A stretch of DNA of 64,000 nt from an uncultured Collinsella sp. GTDB taxonomy: Bacteria > Actinomycetota > Coriobacteriia > Coriobacteriales > Coriobacteriaceae. The position numbers and the translations under genes are program-made. Shown piece by piece: positions 55,461 to 64,000 of this stretch. The stretch's first letter is position 1. Each line of letters starts with the position of its first letter. The stretch lies in NCBI GenBank assembly GCA_900556415.1, contig USOU01000002.1, positions 1 through 64,000 on the forward strand, written 5' to 3'. Under the pieces are notes generated by a model, which searched no databases, was not told where the DNA came from, and worked only from the letters and a program-made list of their open reading frames with translations.

Positions 55461-56372
55461 TTACGCCACCTCGCCTTCCTGATCGGCATTCTCGTTGACT
55501 CCGGCGACCTCGGCCATATAGGCCTCGCAGCACGCCTTGGCGACGGCGCGGACGCGCAGGATGTAGTTGGCGCGCTCGACCGCGGACAGGGCGCCACGGG
55601 CGTCGAGCAAGTTGAAGGCGTGGCTGCACTTCATGACGCAGTCGTACGCCGGCAGCGGAAGCTTGCGCTCCAGGCAGGAGTGGCACTCGGCCTCGTAGTC
55701 GTCAAACTTCTGACGCATCATCTCGACGTTGGCGACCTCAAAGTTGTAGGCGCTAAACTCGCGCTCGTTCTCCAGGAACACGTCGCCGTAGGTCATGGGC
55801 GTGCCGTCGGGCAGATAGCTCCACACCAGGTCATAAACGGAGTTGACGCCCTGGGCATACATGGCGATGCGCTCCAGACCGTAGGTGATCTCGACGGGCA
55901 CGGGGTCGACCTCGATACCGCCCACCTGCTGGAAGTACGTGAACTGCGTAACTTCCATGCCGTTGAGCCAGACCTCCCAGCCAAGGCCCCAGGCACCGAG
56001 CGTCGGGCTCTCCCAGTCGTCCTCAACAAAGCGGACGTCATGGTCGTTGGGGTCCAGGCCAATGGCGGCAAGAGACCCCAGGTAGAGCTCCTGGGCGTTG
56101 ATCGGTGAGGGCTTGATGAGCACCTGGAACTGATAGTAGTGCTGCATGCGGTTGGGGTTCTCGCCGTAGCGGCCGTCGGCGGGACGGCGGCAAGGCTGCG
56201 CATAGCAGGTGCGCCACTCGGAGGGACCGAGCGAGCGCAGCGTGGTCGCGGTATGGAAGGTACCGGCACCGACCTCGGAGTCATAGGGCTGCATAATGAC
56301 GCAGCCCTGCTCGCCCCAGTACTGCTGGAGGCGCAGGATGATGTCTTGGAAGGAAAGCGATGAAGCGTTCAT
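55461..56372 (-). CDS. glyQ: Glycyl-tRNA synthetase alpha subunit
   Basis: The catalytic class II subunit of the two-subunit GlyRS. Signatures are [20 protein letters not shown] near the start, [35 protein letters not shown] and [20 protein letters not shown]. The length of 303 is usual. Only 59 bp separate it from lepB and no T-box leader is visible. It may be transcribed with the lepB-trmD-rimM group. Confidence 0.96.
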   Translation of the reverse strand: MNASSLSFQDIILRLQQYWGEQGCVIMQPYDSEVGAGTFHTATTLRSLGPSEWRTCYAQPCRRPADGRYGENPNRMQHYYQFQVLIKPSPINAQELYLGSLAAIGLDPNDHDVRFVEDDWESPTLGAWGLGWEVWLNGMEVTQFTYFQQVGGIEVDPVPVEITYGLERIAMYAQGVNSVYDLVWSYLPDGTPMTYGDVFLENEREFSAYNFEVANVEMMRQKFDDYEAECHSCLERKLPLPAYDCVMKCSHAFNLLDARGALSAVERANYILRVRAVAKACCEAYMAEVAGVNENADQEGEVA

Positions 56373-56431
56373 GCCTCTAATATCCCCTCGTCGAAACGAT
56401 TACACGGTTAGGTACTGTACTATAGCGGTTT

Positions 56432-56995
56432 TTAGTCGATAGCGCCCAGACGGTTGAGCGGCCAGTAACGCACGAGCGCCACGGCGATCAGGTCCGAACG
56501 GTCGACCGGGCCAAAGTAGCGTGAGTCGGCTGAGTTCTCACGGTTGTCGCCCATCACCCACACGCAGTCGTCGGGGACGGTGTAGGGATAGCTCACCTGG
56601 GCGGCTGGCGCCTGGACCGAAAGCGGCCAGCTCATGCCGGTCGTATAGTCCTCGTCAAGCACCTGGCCGTCGACGACGACCTTGCCGTCCTGCAGGTCAA
56701 CGGTCTGGCCGGCCGTGGCAATGACGCGCTTCACCAGCACATCATGCTCGGAGGTGCCATCGGGGTTGTGGAACACCACGATATCGCCCTGGGTGACGGG
56801 CTGGCCGAGCTCGAGGCTCACCTTTTGCGCCAGGATCTGGTCGCCGATCTCGATCGTGGACTCCATGGAGCCGGTAGGCACCACAAAGGGTTCGATCACA
56901 AACGAGCGAATCAAGAAGGTGGCGGCGAGCGCGATTACGACGACCGCAATCCACTCAAAGGCGCCCCTCAGGGCAGAATGCTGCGATGGAACCAT
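56432..56995 (-). CDS. lepB: Signal peptidase I
   Basis: LepB cleaves signal peptides outside the membrane. One membrane segment (about residues 13-34) precedes the catalytic serine S43 in VPTGSMESTI, and the lysine base K89 lies in VLVKRVIA. The conserved GDNRENSADSRYFGPV box is near the end. The ATG at 56995, with GAGGAG five bases upstream and 2 bp after the trmD stop, gives 187 residues. The longer frame from 57097 overlaps trmD. Confidence 0.94.
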   Translation of the reverse strand: MVPSQHSALRGAFEWIAVVVIALAATFLIRSFVIEPFVVPTGSMESTIEIGDQILAQKVSLELGQPVTQGDIVVFHNPDGTSEHDVLVKRVIATAGQTVDLQDGKVVVDGQVLDEDYTTGMSWPLSVQAPAAQVSYPYTVPDDCVWVMGDNRENSADSRYFGPVDRSDLIAVALVRYWPLNRLGAID

Positions 56996-56997
56996 TC

Positions 56998-57756
56998 TCA
57001 CTCCTCGCTCTGCGAATACGAAGCGTCCAGAATCTCCTGCGCGTACGCGCGCTCCTGGGGCGTAAGGCGCGCCGTCTCGATCAGATCGGGACGCCAACGA
57101 CAGGTGCGCTCGATGGCATTCTTGCGACGCCAGGCATCGACCTTGGCGTGATCGCCGCTCACGAGCACCGGAGGAACACCTTCGCCATTGAACTCGGCGG
57201 GGCGGGTGTACTGCGCATACTCGAGCAGGCCTCCGTCCTCGGCGGTCGAGAACGACTCGTCCACGTTGCTCATCTCGTCGCCCAGGGCGCCGGGAATGAG
57301 GCGTACGACGGCATCGGCAACGACCATGGCAGGTAGCTCGCCACCCGTAAGCACGTAGTCGCCGATCGACAGACGCTCGTCGGCATACGCATACGCGCGC
57401 TCGTCGACGCCTTCGTAGCGACTGCAGACAAACAGCAGGCGCTCGCTTTTGAGCAGGCGCTCGGCCACATGCTGCGTAAAGGGCTCGCCACAGGGGGTAA
57501 AAAACACCACGGTGGGCTTGGGACCTTCGGAGCTAATAGCCTCGATGGCCTCGGCAATAGGCTCGACCTTCATGAGCATGCCCTGCCCGCCACCGTACGG
57601 CTCGTCATCGACGGTGCGATGACGGTCGTGCGTCCAGTCGCGCAGGTTATACGCCTTAAAATCAAAAAGGCCGGCCTTGCGGGCACGGCCCAAGATCGAC
57701 GTGGACATAACGGGCTCAAACATCTCGGGAAAGACCGAAAGGGTCTCGATTAGCAT
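56998..57756 (-). CDS. trmD: tRNA (guanine-37 N1) methyltransferase TrmD
   Basis: TrmD methylates G37 next to the anticodon, preventing frameshifts. The knotted SPOUT fold is represented by DEPYGGGQGMLMKVEP near 50-65, LLFVCSRYEGVDERAYAYAD near 108 and ALTGGELPAM-type YVLTGGELPAMVVADAVVRLIPG. 252 residues is normal. It belongs to the conserved rpsP-khpA-rimM-trmD group. rplS, often next, is elsewhere here. Confidence 0.96.
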   Translation of the reverse strand: MLIETLSVFPEMFEPVMSTSILGRARKAGLFDFKAYNLRDWTHDRHRTVDDEPYGGGQGMLMKVEPIAEAIEAISSEGPKPTVVFFTPCGEPFTQHVAERLLKSERLLFVCSRYEGVDERAYAYADERLSIGDYVLTGGELPAMVVADAVVRLIPGALGDEMSNVDESFSTAEDGGLLEYAQYTRPAEFNGEGVPPVLVSGDHAKVDAWRRKNAIERTCRWRPDLIETARLTPQERAYAQEILDASYSQSEE

Positions 57757-57766
57757 GTTGACCTCC

Positions 57767-58288
57767 CTACTTGTCCATATCGATCAAGCCGTCCATAACG
57801 TGGACGGAAATTGTTCCTGTGTCGGGAAGATCGAGCACAACCTGCTCGATCACGGGAATCAGCACCTCGCCGTACCGATCTCCCTCGACAACCCAAACAT
57901 CGTTGGCAGGCGTCGACATGATCTCGACAATCGTGCCGAGCGAGCCGAAGCGCTCGTCGACCAGCTCGCGACCCATCAGGTCGTTATAGGCGGCGTCGAG
58001 CGAATCGAGCTCAAAGTCGTCACGATTTGCCAGCACGTAGCATCCGGTGATGCCCTCGGCGGCCGTCAAGTCGTCAATGCCCTCAAACGAGACCAGATCG
58101 CCATCGCCCGTATCGGTGACGGATACGACCGTGCAAAAACGGTCGCGCTTGAGCGCCGGCGGCGTCAGGGCGACGCGCATACCCGGCTCCAATACAGAAG
58201 GAAGCCCCCGCAGCGGCTGCGCGAGGACCTCCCCCTTCCTTCCGTGCGGCTTGACCACACGGGCGATGTTTTTGTACTGGGACCTCAA
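57767..58288 (-). CDS. rimM: 16S rRNA processing protein RimM
   Basis: RimM helps mature the 30S head, binding S19. The N-terminal domain contains IARVVKPHGRKGEVLAQPL. The PRC-barrel domain follows, with LMGRELVDERFGSLGTIVEI, DVWVVEGDRYGEVLIPVIEQ and the terminal VHVMDGLIDMD. 173 residues is typical. The start is TTG at 58288, four bases after the khpA stop. Confidence 0.94.
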   Translation of the reverse strand: MRSQYKNIARVVKPHGRKGEVLAQPLRGLPSVLEPGMRVALTPPALKRDRFCTVVSVTDTGDGDLVSFEGIDDLTAAEGITGCYVLANRDDFELDSLDAAYNDLMGRELVDERFGSLGTIVEIMSTPANDVWVVEGDRYGEVLIPVIEQVVLDLPDTGTISVHVMDGLIDMDK

Positions 58289-58292
58289 AGTC

Positions 58293-58577
58293 CTAGCCCA
58301 GAACCTCTACCTCGACAGCGGTGTCGAGGCGAGCGGCCAGTGCACGGGCGAGCGTGCGGATGGCCTTGATGGTACGGCCACGACGGCCGATGACCTTAGC
58401 GACGTCATCCTCGGCAACCGAAACCTCAATCGTAGAAGCGTCGTCGCCATCGATGACCTCGAGGCTCACGGAATCCGGGTCGTCGACGATCTGAACAACG
58501 AGATATTCGACGAGATCGGCGATGCGATCTGAGAGCATTGCCTCACCCTCGAGCTGTGCAGCGTCAACCTCAGGCAC
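58293..58577 (-). CDS. khpA: KH-domain RNA-binding protein KhpA
   Basis: KhpA, with KhpB in other species, is a small RNA chaperone affecting cell division and mRNA levels. The 94-residue protein has a single KH domain with the GxxG loop in VIGRRGRTIKAIRTLARALA (about residues 62-81). An N-terminal MPEVDAAQLEGEAM extends it beyond the usual ~76-80 residues. GTG start. Its position between rpsP and rimM is standard. Confidence 0.92.
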   Translation of the reverse strand: MPEVDAAQLEGEAMLSDRIADLVEYLVVQIVDDPDSVSLEVIDGDDASTIEVSVAEDDVAKVIGRRGRTIKAIRTLARALAARLDTAVEVEVLG

Positions 58578-58580
58578 GAT

Positions 58581-58922
58581 TTACTCCTCGGCGCCCTCAG
58601 CGGCCTCAGCGGCAGCCTTAGCGGCCTCGGCCTCTTTGGCGAGCTGCTTCTTGGACTTCTTGACGACGGTCTCGGTCTTCTCGCCCTCGTTGGCGGCCTT
58701 GACCAGAGCGGCGACAGCGTCGGTGAGCTGAGCGCCCTTGGACTGCCAGTCGGCGATCTTCTCGAGATCGAGGTTGATGGTCTTGGGGGCGGTCATCGGG
58801 TTGTAGCGGCCAACCTCCTCGATGATACGACCGTCACGCGGGGCGCGGGAATCGGCGACGACGACACGGTAGTACGGACGCTTCTTAGCGCCGTGACGAG
58901 CAAGGCGAATCTTGACTGCCAA
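58581..58922 (-). CDS. rpsP: 30S ribosomal protein S16
   Basis: S16 promotes 30S assembly. The product starts [20 protein letters not shown] after the initiator and has [20 protein letters not shown] and the [14 protein letters not shown] segment. About 25 extra C-terminal residues are Lys/Glu/Ala-rich. The frame reaches 58958, but a TTG at 58922 is preceded by GGAGGAGTTTCC and matches the family start, giving 113 residues. Confidence 0.95.
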   Translation of the reverse strand: MAVKIRLARHGAKKRPYYRVVVADSRAPRDGRIIEEVGRYNPMTAPKTINLDLEKIADWQSKGAQLTDAVAALVKAANEGEKTETVVKKSKKQLAKEAEAAKAAAEAAEGAEE

Positions 58923-59051
58923 AGGAAACTCCTCCAACCAAGCAGCTTTAGGCTGCAACTACAAACAAACAGTTGAACATAATACGCCATCGACGCGGGC
59001 AGGTGAAGTCCGTGAGACCAACTTCTTCGGTGTAGTCGAAGGCAAATCCAT

Positions 59052-59079
59052 ATCTTAGACAAGAATTCGCGATTTGCAA
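59052..59079 (-). promoter_or_regulatory. rpsP operon promoter
   Basis: Minus-strand TTGCAA (59074-59079) and TAAGAT (59052-59057) are 16 bp apart. The leader of about 120 nt precedes rpsP and probably drives rpsP-khpA-rimM-trmD-lepB. Confidence 0.6.
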
Positions 59080-59111
59080 GCACATCCACGCACCCCACAT
59101 GAGCTGCGCGG

Positions 59112-59117
59112 TATACT
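59112..59117 (+). promoter_or_regulatory. -10 element of a possibly leaderless dinB
   Basis: TATACT ends seven bases before the A of the dinB ATG, so transcription would begin at or next to the start codon. No ribosome binding site precedes the ATG and no clear -35 is visible. Confidence 0.45.
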
Positions 59118-59123
59118 CATGCC

Positions 59124-60377
59124 ATGAAAAGACGCGAACATACATACGGTTATGAGGATGCTGCGGGCGTCACGCCGCCGCCCTGGACGGGTCCGGCGGT
59201 GGGCCTGATGGACCTCGATGCGTTTTTTGCGAGCGTGGAGATGCTCGACCATCCCGAGTGGCGCGGCAAGCCGCTCATCGTGGGTGGCGATGCCGATTCT
59301 CGCGGCGTCGTGTCCACCTGTTCCTACGAGGCGCGCCGCTTTGGCGTGCACTCCGCCATGCCCTCGGCCGAGGCGCAGCGTCTGTGTCCTCAGGCCATTT
59401 GGACGCACGGGCACTTCGACCGCTACCGCGAGGTCAGCGTGCAGGTCATGGCTATCCTCGCCGATGAGACCCCACGCGTAGAGCGCGTGTCGATTGATGA
59501 AGCCTTTATCGACATCACGCCGGGTCGCTTTGCACCCGAGGACCCACTGCTGGTTGCACGGCGCATCAGCGATCGCGTGGCGGCGCTAGGGGTGACCTGC
59601 TCCATTGGCGTCGGCTGCAACAAGACGGTGGCAAAGATCGCAAGCGAGCAAGACAAACCGTTTGGCCTAACCATCGTGCGTCCCGGGACAGAGCAGCGTT
59701 TTTTGGCCGTACTGCCCGTGTCCGCCATGAGCGGCATCGGACGCTCGGCCGAGGAGCGGCTGCGCCGCATGCGCATCTACACACTCGGAGAGCTTTCGCG
59801 TGCGCCAGAATCCACACTGGCTGCGATATTTGGCGTGAACGGCGAGCGCATGCGCCAGCGTGCGTTGGGGCTTGAGGTTTCTGAGGTCACGAGCCTAGAT
59901 GAGGAACGTGAAGTCAAGTCGGTGAGCAATGAGCGCACCTTTGCGAGGGATCTGACCGAGCGAGGAGACATCGAGGCGGCGATCGCCCTGCTGGGCGAGT
60001 CCGTCGGACGACGCTTACGTCGCCAGGGACTGACGGGTGCCACGGTAACGCTTAAGCTCAAGTATTCGTACGGCAGCGGACGCACGGCACAGCGCCGACT
60101 TCCCCACCCCACCGACGACGAGAATATCTTTGTGGCCGCGGCGCTCGAGCTGCTCGACAATATCTGGCAGGAAGGTATGCACGTGCGCTTGGCAGGTGTA
60201 GGTATGAGCGACTTCAACCATCAGGGCGGCATTCAGACCGACCTGTTCTGTGAAGTCGATGATCGCGGCGCCCAATCCAGCGACCGCCGCGATCTCTCCG
60301 TCGTCATCGACGCCGTCCGAGATAAATTCGGCGACACCGCCCTATCCTTCGGCCGCCAATCCCGCTTCAACGATTAG
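59124..60377 (+). CDS. dinB: DNA polymerase IV (Y family)
   Basis: DinB is an error-prone translesion polymerase lacking proofreading. The catalytic motifs are GLMDLDAFFASVEM near residue 29 and ERVSIDEAFIDIT near 120. The HhH region SAMSGIGRSAEERLRRM and the little-finger domain follow. 417 residues is normal, although a beta-clamp motif at the end (QSRFND) is not obvious. It stands alone, divergent from rpsP and convergent with rsfS. Only a half-site resembling a LexA box is seen within its first codons, so SOS control is not shown. Confidence 0.93.
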   Translation: MKRREHTYGYEDAAGVTPPPWTGPAVGLMDLDAFFASVEMLDHPEWRGKPLIVGGDADSRGVVSTCSYEARRFGVHSAMPSAEAQRLCPQAIWTHGHFDRYREVSVQVMAILADETPRVERVSIDEAFIDITPGRFAPEDPLLVARRISDRVAALGVTCSIGVGCNKTVAKIASEQDKPFGLTIVRPGTEQRFLAVLPVSAMSGIGRSAEERLRRMRIYTLGELSRAPESTLAAIFGVNGERMRQRALGLEVSEVTSLDEEREVKSVSNERTFARDLTERGDIEAAIALLGESVGRRLRRQGLTGATVTLKLKYSYGSGRTAQRRLPHPTDDENIFVAAALELLDNIWQEGMHVRLAGVGMSDFNHQGGIQTDLFCEVDDRGAQSSDRRDLSVVIDAVRDKFGDTALSFGRQSRFND

Positions 60378-60387
60378 TCCCTAAGGC

Positions 60388-60429
60388 AAAAAGAAAGCCG
60401 GGCAGCTGCGAGCGATGCAACTGACCGGC
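60388..60429 (-). terminator. Terminator after rsfS
   Basis: Minus-strand GCCGGTCAGTTGC pairs with GCAGCTGCCCGGC (one mismatch and one G-U) and is followed by TTTCTTTTTG. It closes the obgE-nadD-yqeK-rsfS run. Confidence 0.85.
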
Positions 60430-60472
60430 GAACGGTAGAGGGTAGCTAAAAAGCCCCGTCCCAAATGAGCTC

Positions 60473-60928
60473 CTAGAGGAGGTCGAGGGGAAGCTGGGGA
60501 GCGTCGCCCCAGAGCTTCTCGAGGCGGTAGAACTCGCGGGCCTCGGGGGTAAAGACATGGACGACGACCGAACCGTAGTCCATGAGAATCCAGGTCTTCT
60601 GCTCGCGGCCCTCGATGGAAAACGGGTGCTCGCCGCAAGCCTCGGCGACCTTCTCCTCAATCTCGTCGACGATCGAATCAACCTGGCGGTTGTTGGTGCC
60701 GGTAGCAAGGACAAAGTAGTCGCACACATCGGAGAGCTCGGTCAGATCGAGCACCTGCACATCCTCGCCCTTCTTATCGTAGGCGGCCTGCGCGGCGGCG
60801 CGTGCGACATCCTCGGCGGCGACACCGCTGGCGGAGAGCGTCGCGGCAGTGCGGTCGGACGTGGCAACGAAACTCTTGTGCGCCACACCTTCAAGAATCT
60901 GCTCGTCGGTCATGGTCTCGTCGGCCAT
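60473..60928 (-). CDS. rsfS: Ribosomal silencing factor RsfS
   Basis: RsfS binds L14 and blocks subunit joining when nutrients are short. The core with KKGEDVQVLDLTELSDVCDY, FVLATGTNNRQV and WILMDYGSVVVHVFTPEAREF is complete. About 40 N-terminal residues (Thr/Ala/Glu-rich) precede it, making 151 residues rather than the usual 105-120. It follows yqeK by 27 bp, as in the standard nadD-yqeK-rsfS order. Confidence 0.93.
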   Translation of the reverse strand: MADETMTDEQILEGVAHKSFVATSDRTAATLSASGVAAEDVARAAAQAAYDKKGEDVQVLDLTELSDVCDYFVLATGTNNRQVDSIVDEIEEKVAEACGEHPFSIEGREQKTWILMDYGSVVVHVFTPEAREFYRLEKLWGDAPQLPLDLL

Positions 60929-60955
60929 GGAATACCTCTTTCTAGACAGCCCGAG

Positions 60956-61564
60956 CTAGCGCAGCTGGGCGTAATGGTTGTAAATCGTAATAGCCGTGGG
61001 ATAAAGATAACGCCCGGACTGGATCACGTAGACCAGACCCTGCGCAAAACAGGAGAAGAACAACTCGTCAAGCGTCGACTTCCCCACCATCTTGCGCAGC
61101 GCGTGGGCATAATCTCCGTGGCGGTTGGGTTCGATGGCATCGGCCACAAAGACCACCATATCGAGCGGCGTCATGTCGCAGGCGCCCACGGTGTGACGGT
61201 CGACAGCCTGAAAGACCGCCGGCGACAGCTCGGGAAAAAGCTGCGGAAGCTCATAGGCGGCAACCGGGCCATGCAAAAGCGGCGTCGCGGCAGACGGAGA
61301 GCCGGCAATCTTAATGCCATAATGCAGAGCGCGCGTGACCAGCTCGTCATCGGAGAGCACCTTATCCCAGTCATGGATCAGGCCGGCGGCAGCGGCATCA
61401 AAGTGGTCGACACCGTATACCTCGGCTAGGTGCAACGCAGTCTCGGCAACCCCGAGCGAATGCACGTAGCGCTTACGCTTATCCTTCATGCGCACATCGA
61501 GCAACTCGTGGATACGCGTCAAGAGTGCGCGCTCGTCGCCCTCAAACTGATCTTCTACCGACAA
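60956..61564 (-). CDS. yqeK: YqeK-type HD-domain diadenosine tetraphosphatase
   Basis: YqeK enzymes hydrolyse Ap4A symmetrically and are HD phosphohydrolases. The motifs are RYVHSLGVAETALHLAE near 37-53, LIHDWDK (the HD pair) near 68, and the metal-binding VDRHTVGACDMTPLD region with VFVADAIEPNR. 202 residues is typical. The start is TTG with GGGGGAG upstream. It sits between nadD and rsfS, its usual place. Confidence 0.9.
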   Translation of the reverse strand: MSVEDQFEGDERALLTRIHELLDVRMKDKRKRYVHSLGVAETALHLAEVYGVDHFDAAAAGLIHDWDKVLSDDELVTRALHYGIKIAGSPSAATPLLHGPVAAYELPQLFPELSPAVFQAVDRHTVGACDMTPLDMVVFVADAIEPNRHGDYAHALRKMVGKSTLDELFFSCFAQGLVYVIQSGRYLYPTAITIYNHYAQLR

Positions 61565-61576
61565 CGTTCTCCCCCA

Positions 61577-62254
61577 TCAATCAAAATCGTCTTGCCCAAG
61601 ATCGGCATACAGACCGCGTTTACGGATATAGCCGAGCACGGACTCGCTCGTAAGATAGCGCACGCTCATGCCGCGGGCAACCCGCTTGCGAATGTTGGTC
61701 GAGCTAATCGCCAGTGCCGGAATCTGGATATAGCGCACGTCGAATGGCAACCCCGATTCCTTAATCCGCGCCCGGGCCGTATCGATGTCAAAGCCGGGAC
61801 GTGTCGCAGCAATGAAGGTTGCCAGTTCGGCAATCTCATCAGCATTGTGCCAGGTCACAATATCGATAATCGCATCGGCGCCCGTAATAAAGTAAAGCTT
61901 CACCTGTGGCGGGTAAAACTCGCGAAGGGCACGCAGCGTATCGGCTGTATAGGTGACACCTGCACGATCGATCTCGAAGCGGCTTGCCAAAAAGGCCGGG
62001 TTCGCGGCAGTCGCGAGGACCGTCATGGCATAACGGTCCTCGGCAGGTGTCACCGGTTTGTCGAGCTTAAAGGCAGGAGAGCCGGCCGGCATAAAAAGTA
62101 CGGCGTCCAAGTCGAGCGACTCGCGAGCCTGCTCAGCGGTAACCAAGTGCCCGTAATGAATCGGGTCAAAGGTGCCGCCCATAATGCCAAGCCGAAACTC
62201 GTGCCCATCCTTGATGGGCAGCTCGGGCAATCCGATTCCACCGCGCAGCGACAT
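61577..62254 (-). CDS. nadD: Nicotinate-nucleotide adenylyltransferase
   Basis: NadD makes nicotinate adenine dinucleotide in NAD synthesis. The nucleotidyltransferase motif IMGGTFDPIHYGHL is near residue 29 and ISSTNIRKRVARGMSVRYL near the end. A ~20-residue N-terminal leader precedes the core, so the true start could be later. The ATG at 62254 lies 3 bp after the obgE stop. 225 residues is near the usual size. Confidence 0.93.
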   Translation of the reverse strand: MSLRGGIGLPELPIKDGHEFRLGIMGGTFDPIHYGHLVTAEQARESLDLDAVLFMPAGSPAFKLDKPVTPAEDRYAMTVLATAANPAFLASRFEIDRAGVTYTADTLRALREFYPPQVKLYFITGADAIIDIVTWHNADEIAELATFIAATRPGFDIDTARARIKESGLPFDVRYIQIPALAISSTNIRKRVARGMSVRYLTSESVLGYIRKRGLYADLGQDDFD

Positions 62255-62257
62255 GGC

Positions 62258-63736
<1,479 letters not shown>

Positions 63737-63740
63737 CTAC

Positions 63741-63784
63741 AAAAAAGAGGGAGACCCTTGAATCCTAAAACTCAAGTGCCTCCC
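63741..63784 (-). terminator. Terminator after rpmA
   Basis: Minus-strand GGGAG/CTCCC and CTTGA/TCAAG pair with a small internal loop, followed by TCTTTTTT. It separates rpmA from obgE. Confidence 0.75.
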
Positions 63785-63809
63785 ACATATGTGCTCTATG
63801 AAGGGTGAA

Positions 63810-64000
63810 TTACGCGTTCGCGAGCGGGCGTACGCTGACCCTGTGCTTGATACCCTTGTGGAACTCAACGGTACCGTCGACCAGCGCGAACAGCGTGTCG
63901 TCCTTGCCACGGCCAACGTTCGCACCCGGGTGGATGTGCGTGCCGTGCTGACGGACGAGTATCGTGCCCGTGGTTACCGTCTGGCCGGCGAAGCGCTTCG
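63810..64000 (-). CDS. rpmA: 50S ribosomal protein L27, 5' end outside the window
   Basis: The visible 63 codons end in TAA at 63810-63812 and encode [20 protein letters not shown], then [22 protein letters not shown], a complete C-terminal two-thirds of L27. The N-terminus, which enters the peptidyl transferase region, lies beyond the edge. obgE follows after a terminator, as expected for the rplU-rpmA-obgE cluster. Confidence 0.93.
   Translation of the reverse strand, partial: KRFAGQTVTTGTILVRQHGTHIHPGANVGRGKDDTLFALVDGTVEFHKGIKHRVSVRPLANA

Noticed and set aside
56373-56431. T-box leader upstream of glyQ
   Set aside because: The gap is only 59 bp and contains no T-box motif or terminator.
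56996-57097. Longer N-terminus for lepB
   Set aside because: It overlaps the end of trmD and precedes a normal signal-peptidase N-terminus that has its own binding site.
59127-59150. LexA box at the start of dinB
   Set aside because: Only a CGAAC half-site is present inside the coding sequence; the second half does not fit.

Overview
The window looks like chromosomal backbone of a high-GC, anaerobic, fermentative actinobacterium of the class Coriobacteriia, most likely Collinsella or a close relative. That placement is an inference from an actinobacterial-type integration host factor beside gmk and rpoZ, the NAD-dependent PyrD/PyrK pair, AdhE, pyruvate phosphate dikinase with its regulator, and the gene order. 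I found no rRNA, tRNA, CRISPR array, prophage or intact insertion sequence. Nearly all genes are on the minus strand. Only rpmB, adhE, the kinase gene after adhE, and dinB are on the plus strand.

Region by region on the minus strand. 1-6.5 kb: pnp (runs off the left edge), rpsO, recO, era, dgkA, ybeY and phoH, for RNA turnover, ribosome maturation and repair. 6.5-14.3 kb: mtaB, two tandem DnaJ paralogues (one ending in a membrane domain), hemW, dusB and lepA. 14.3-18.8 kb: rpsT, holA, comEC and comEA. 19-21.4 kb: thiI, rpoZ, gmk and mihF. 21.6-27.1 kb: the pyrimidine operon pyrR-pyrB-pyrC-pyrK-pyrD-pyrF behind a structured attenuator-like leader. Divergent from it is rpmB. At 27.7-28.4 kb lies the decayed remnant of a REP-associated transposase between two 50-bp inverted copies of a repeat. 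adhE and an APH-fold kinase gene follow on the plus strand.

32-43.5 kb holds the conserved block proS, ispG, rseP, dxr, cdsA, uppS, frr, pyrH, tsf, rpsB and xerC (isoprenoid and undecaprenyl lipid synthesis, translation factors, chromosome dimer resolution). 43.5-49.2 kb holds trmFO, dprA, yifB, yraN, rnhB and rplS. 49.4-56.4 kb holds ppdK with its regulator ppsR, then glyS and glyQ. 56.4-59 kb is the lepB-trmD-rimM-khpA-rpsP cluster, with dinB divergent. 60.4-64 kb is rsfS, yqeK, nadD, obgE and the 3' part of rpmA.

The genes are tightly packed, with many 1-8 bp overlaps or TAATG/ATGA couplings, and an unusually large share begin with GTG or TTG. The observations most worth a second look are the membrane-anchored DnaJ paralogue, a site-2 protease with a ~120-residue inserted domain containing a helix-turn-helix-like segment, the pyr leader with mutually exclusive hairpins, the transposase remnant with inverted repeats, an xerC frame that lacks any ordinary start codon for its conserved N-terminus, and operator-like repeats upstream of adhE and ppdK. 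No clearly undescribed multi-gene system was found.
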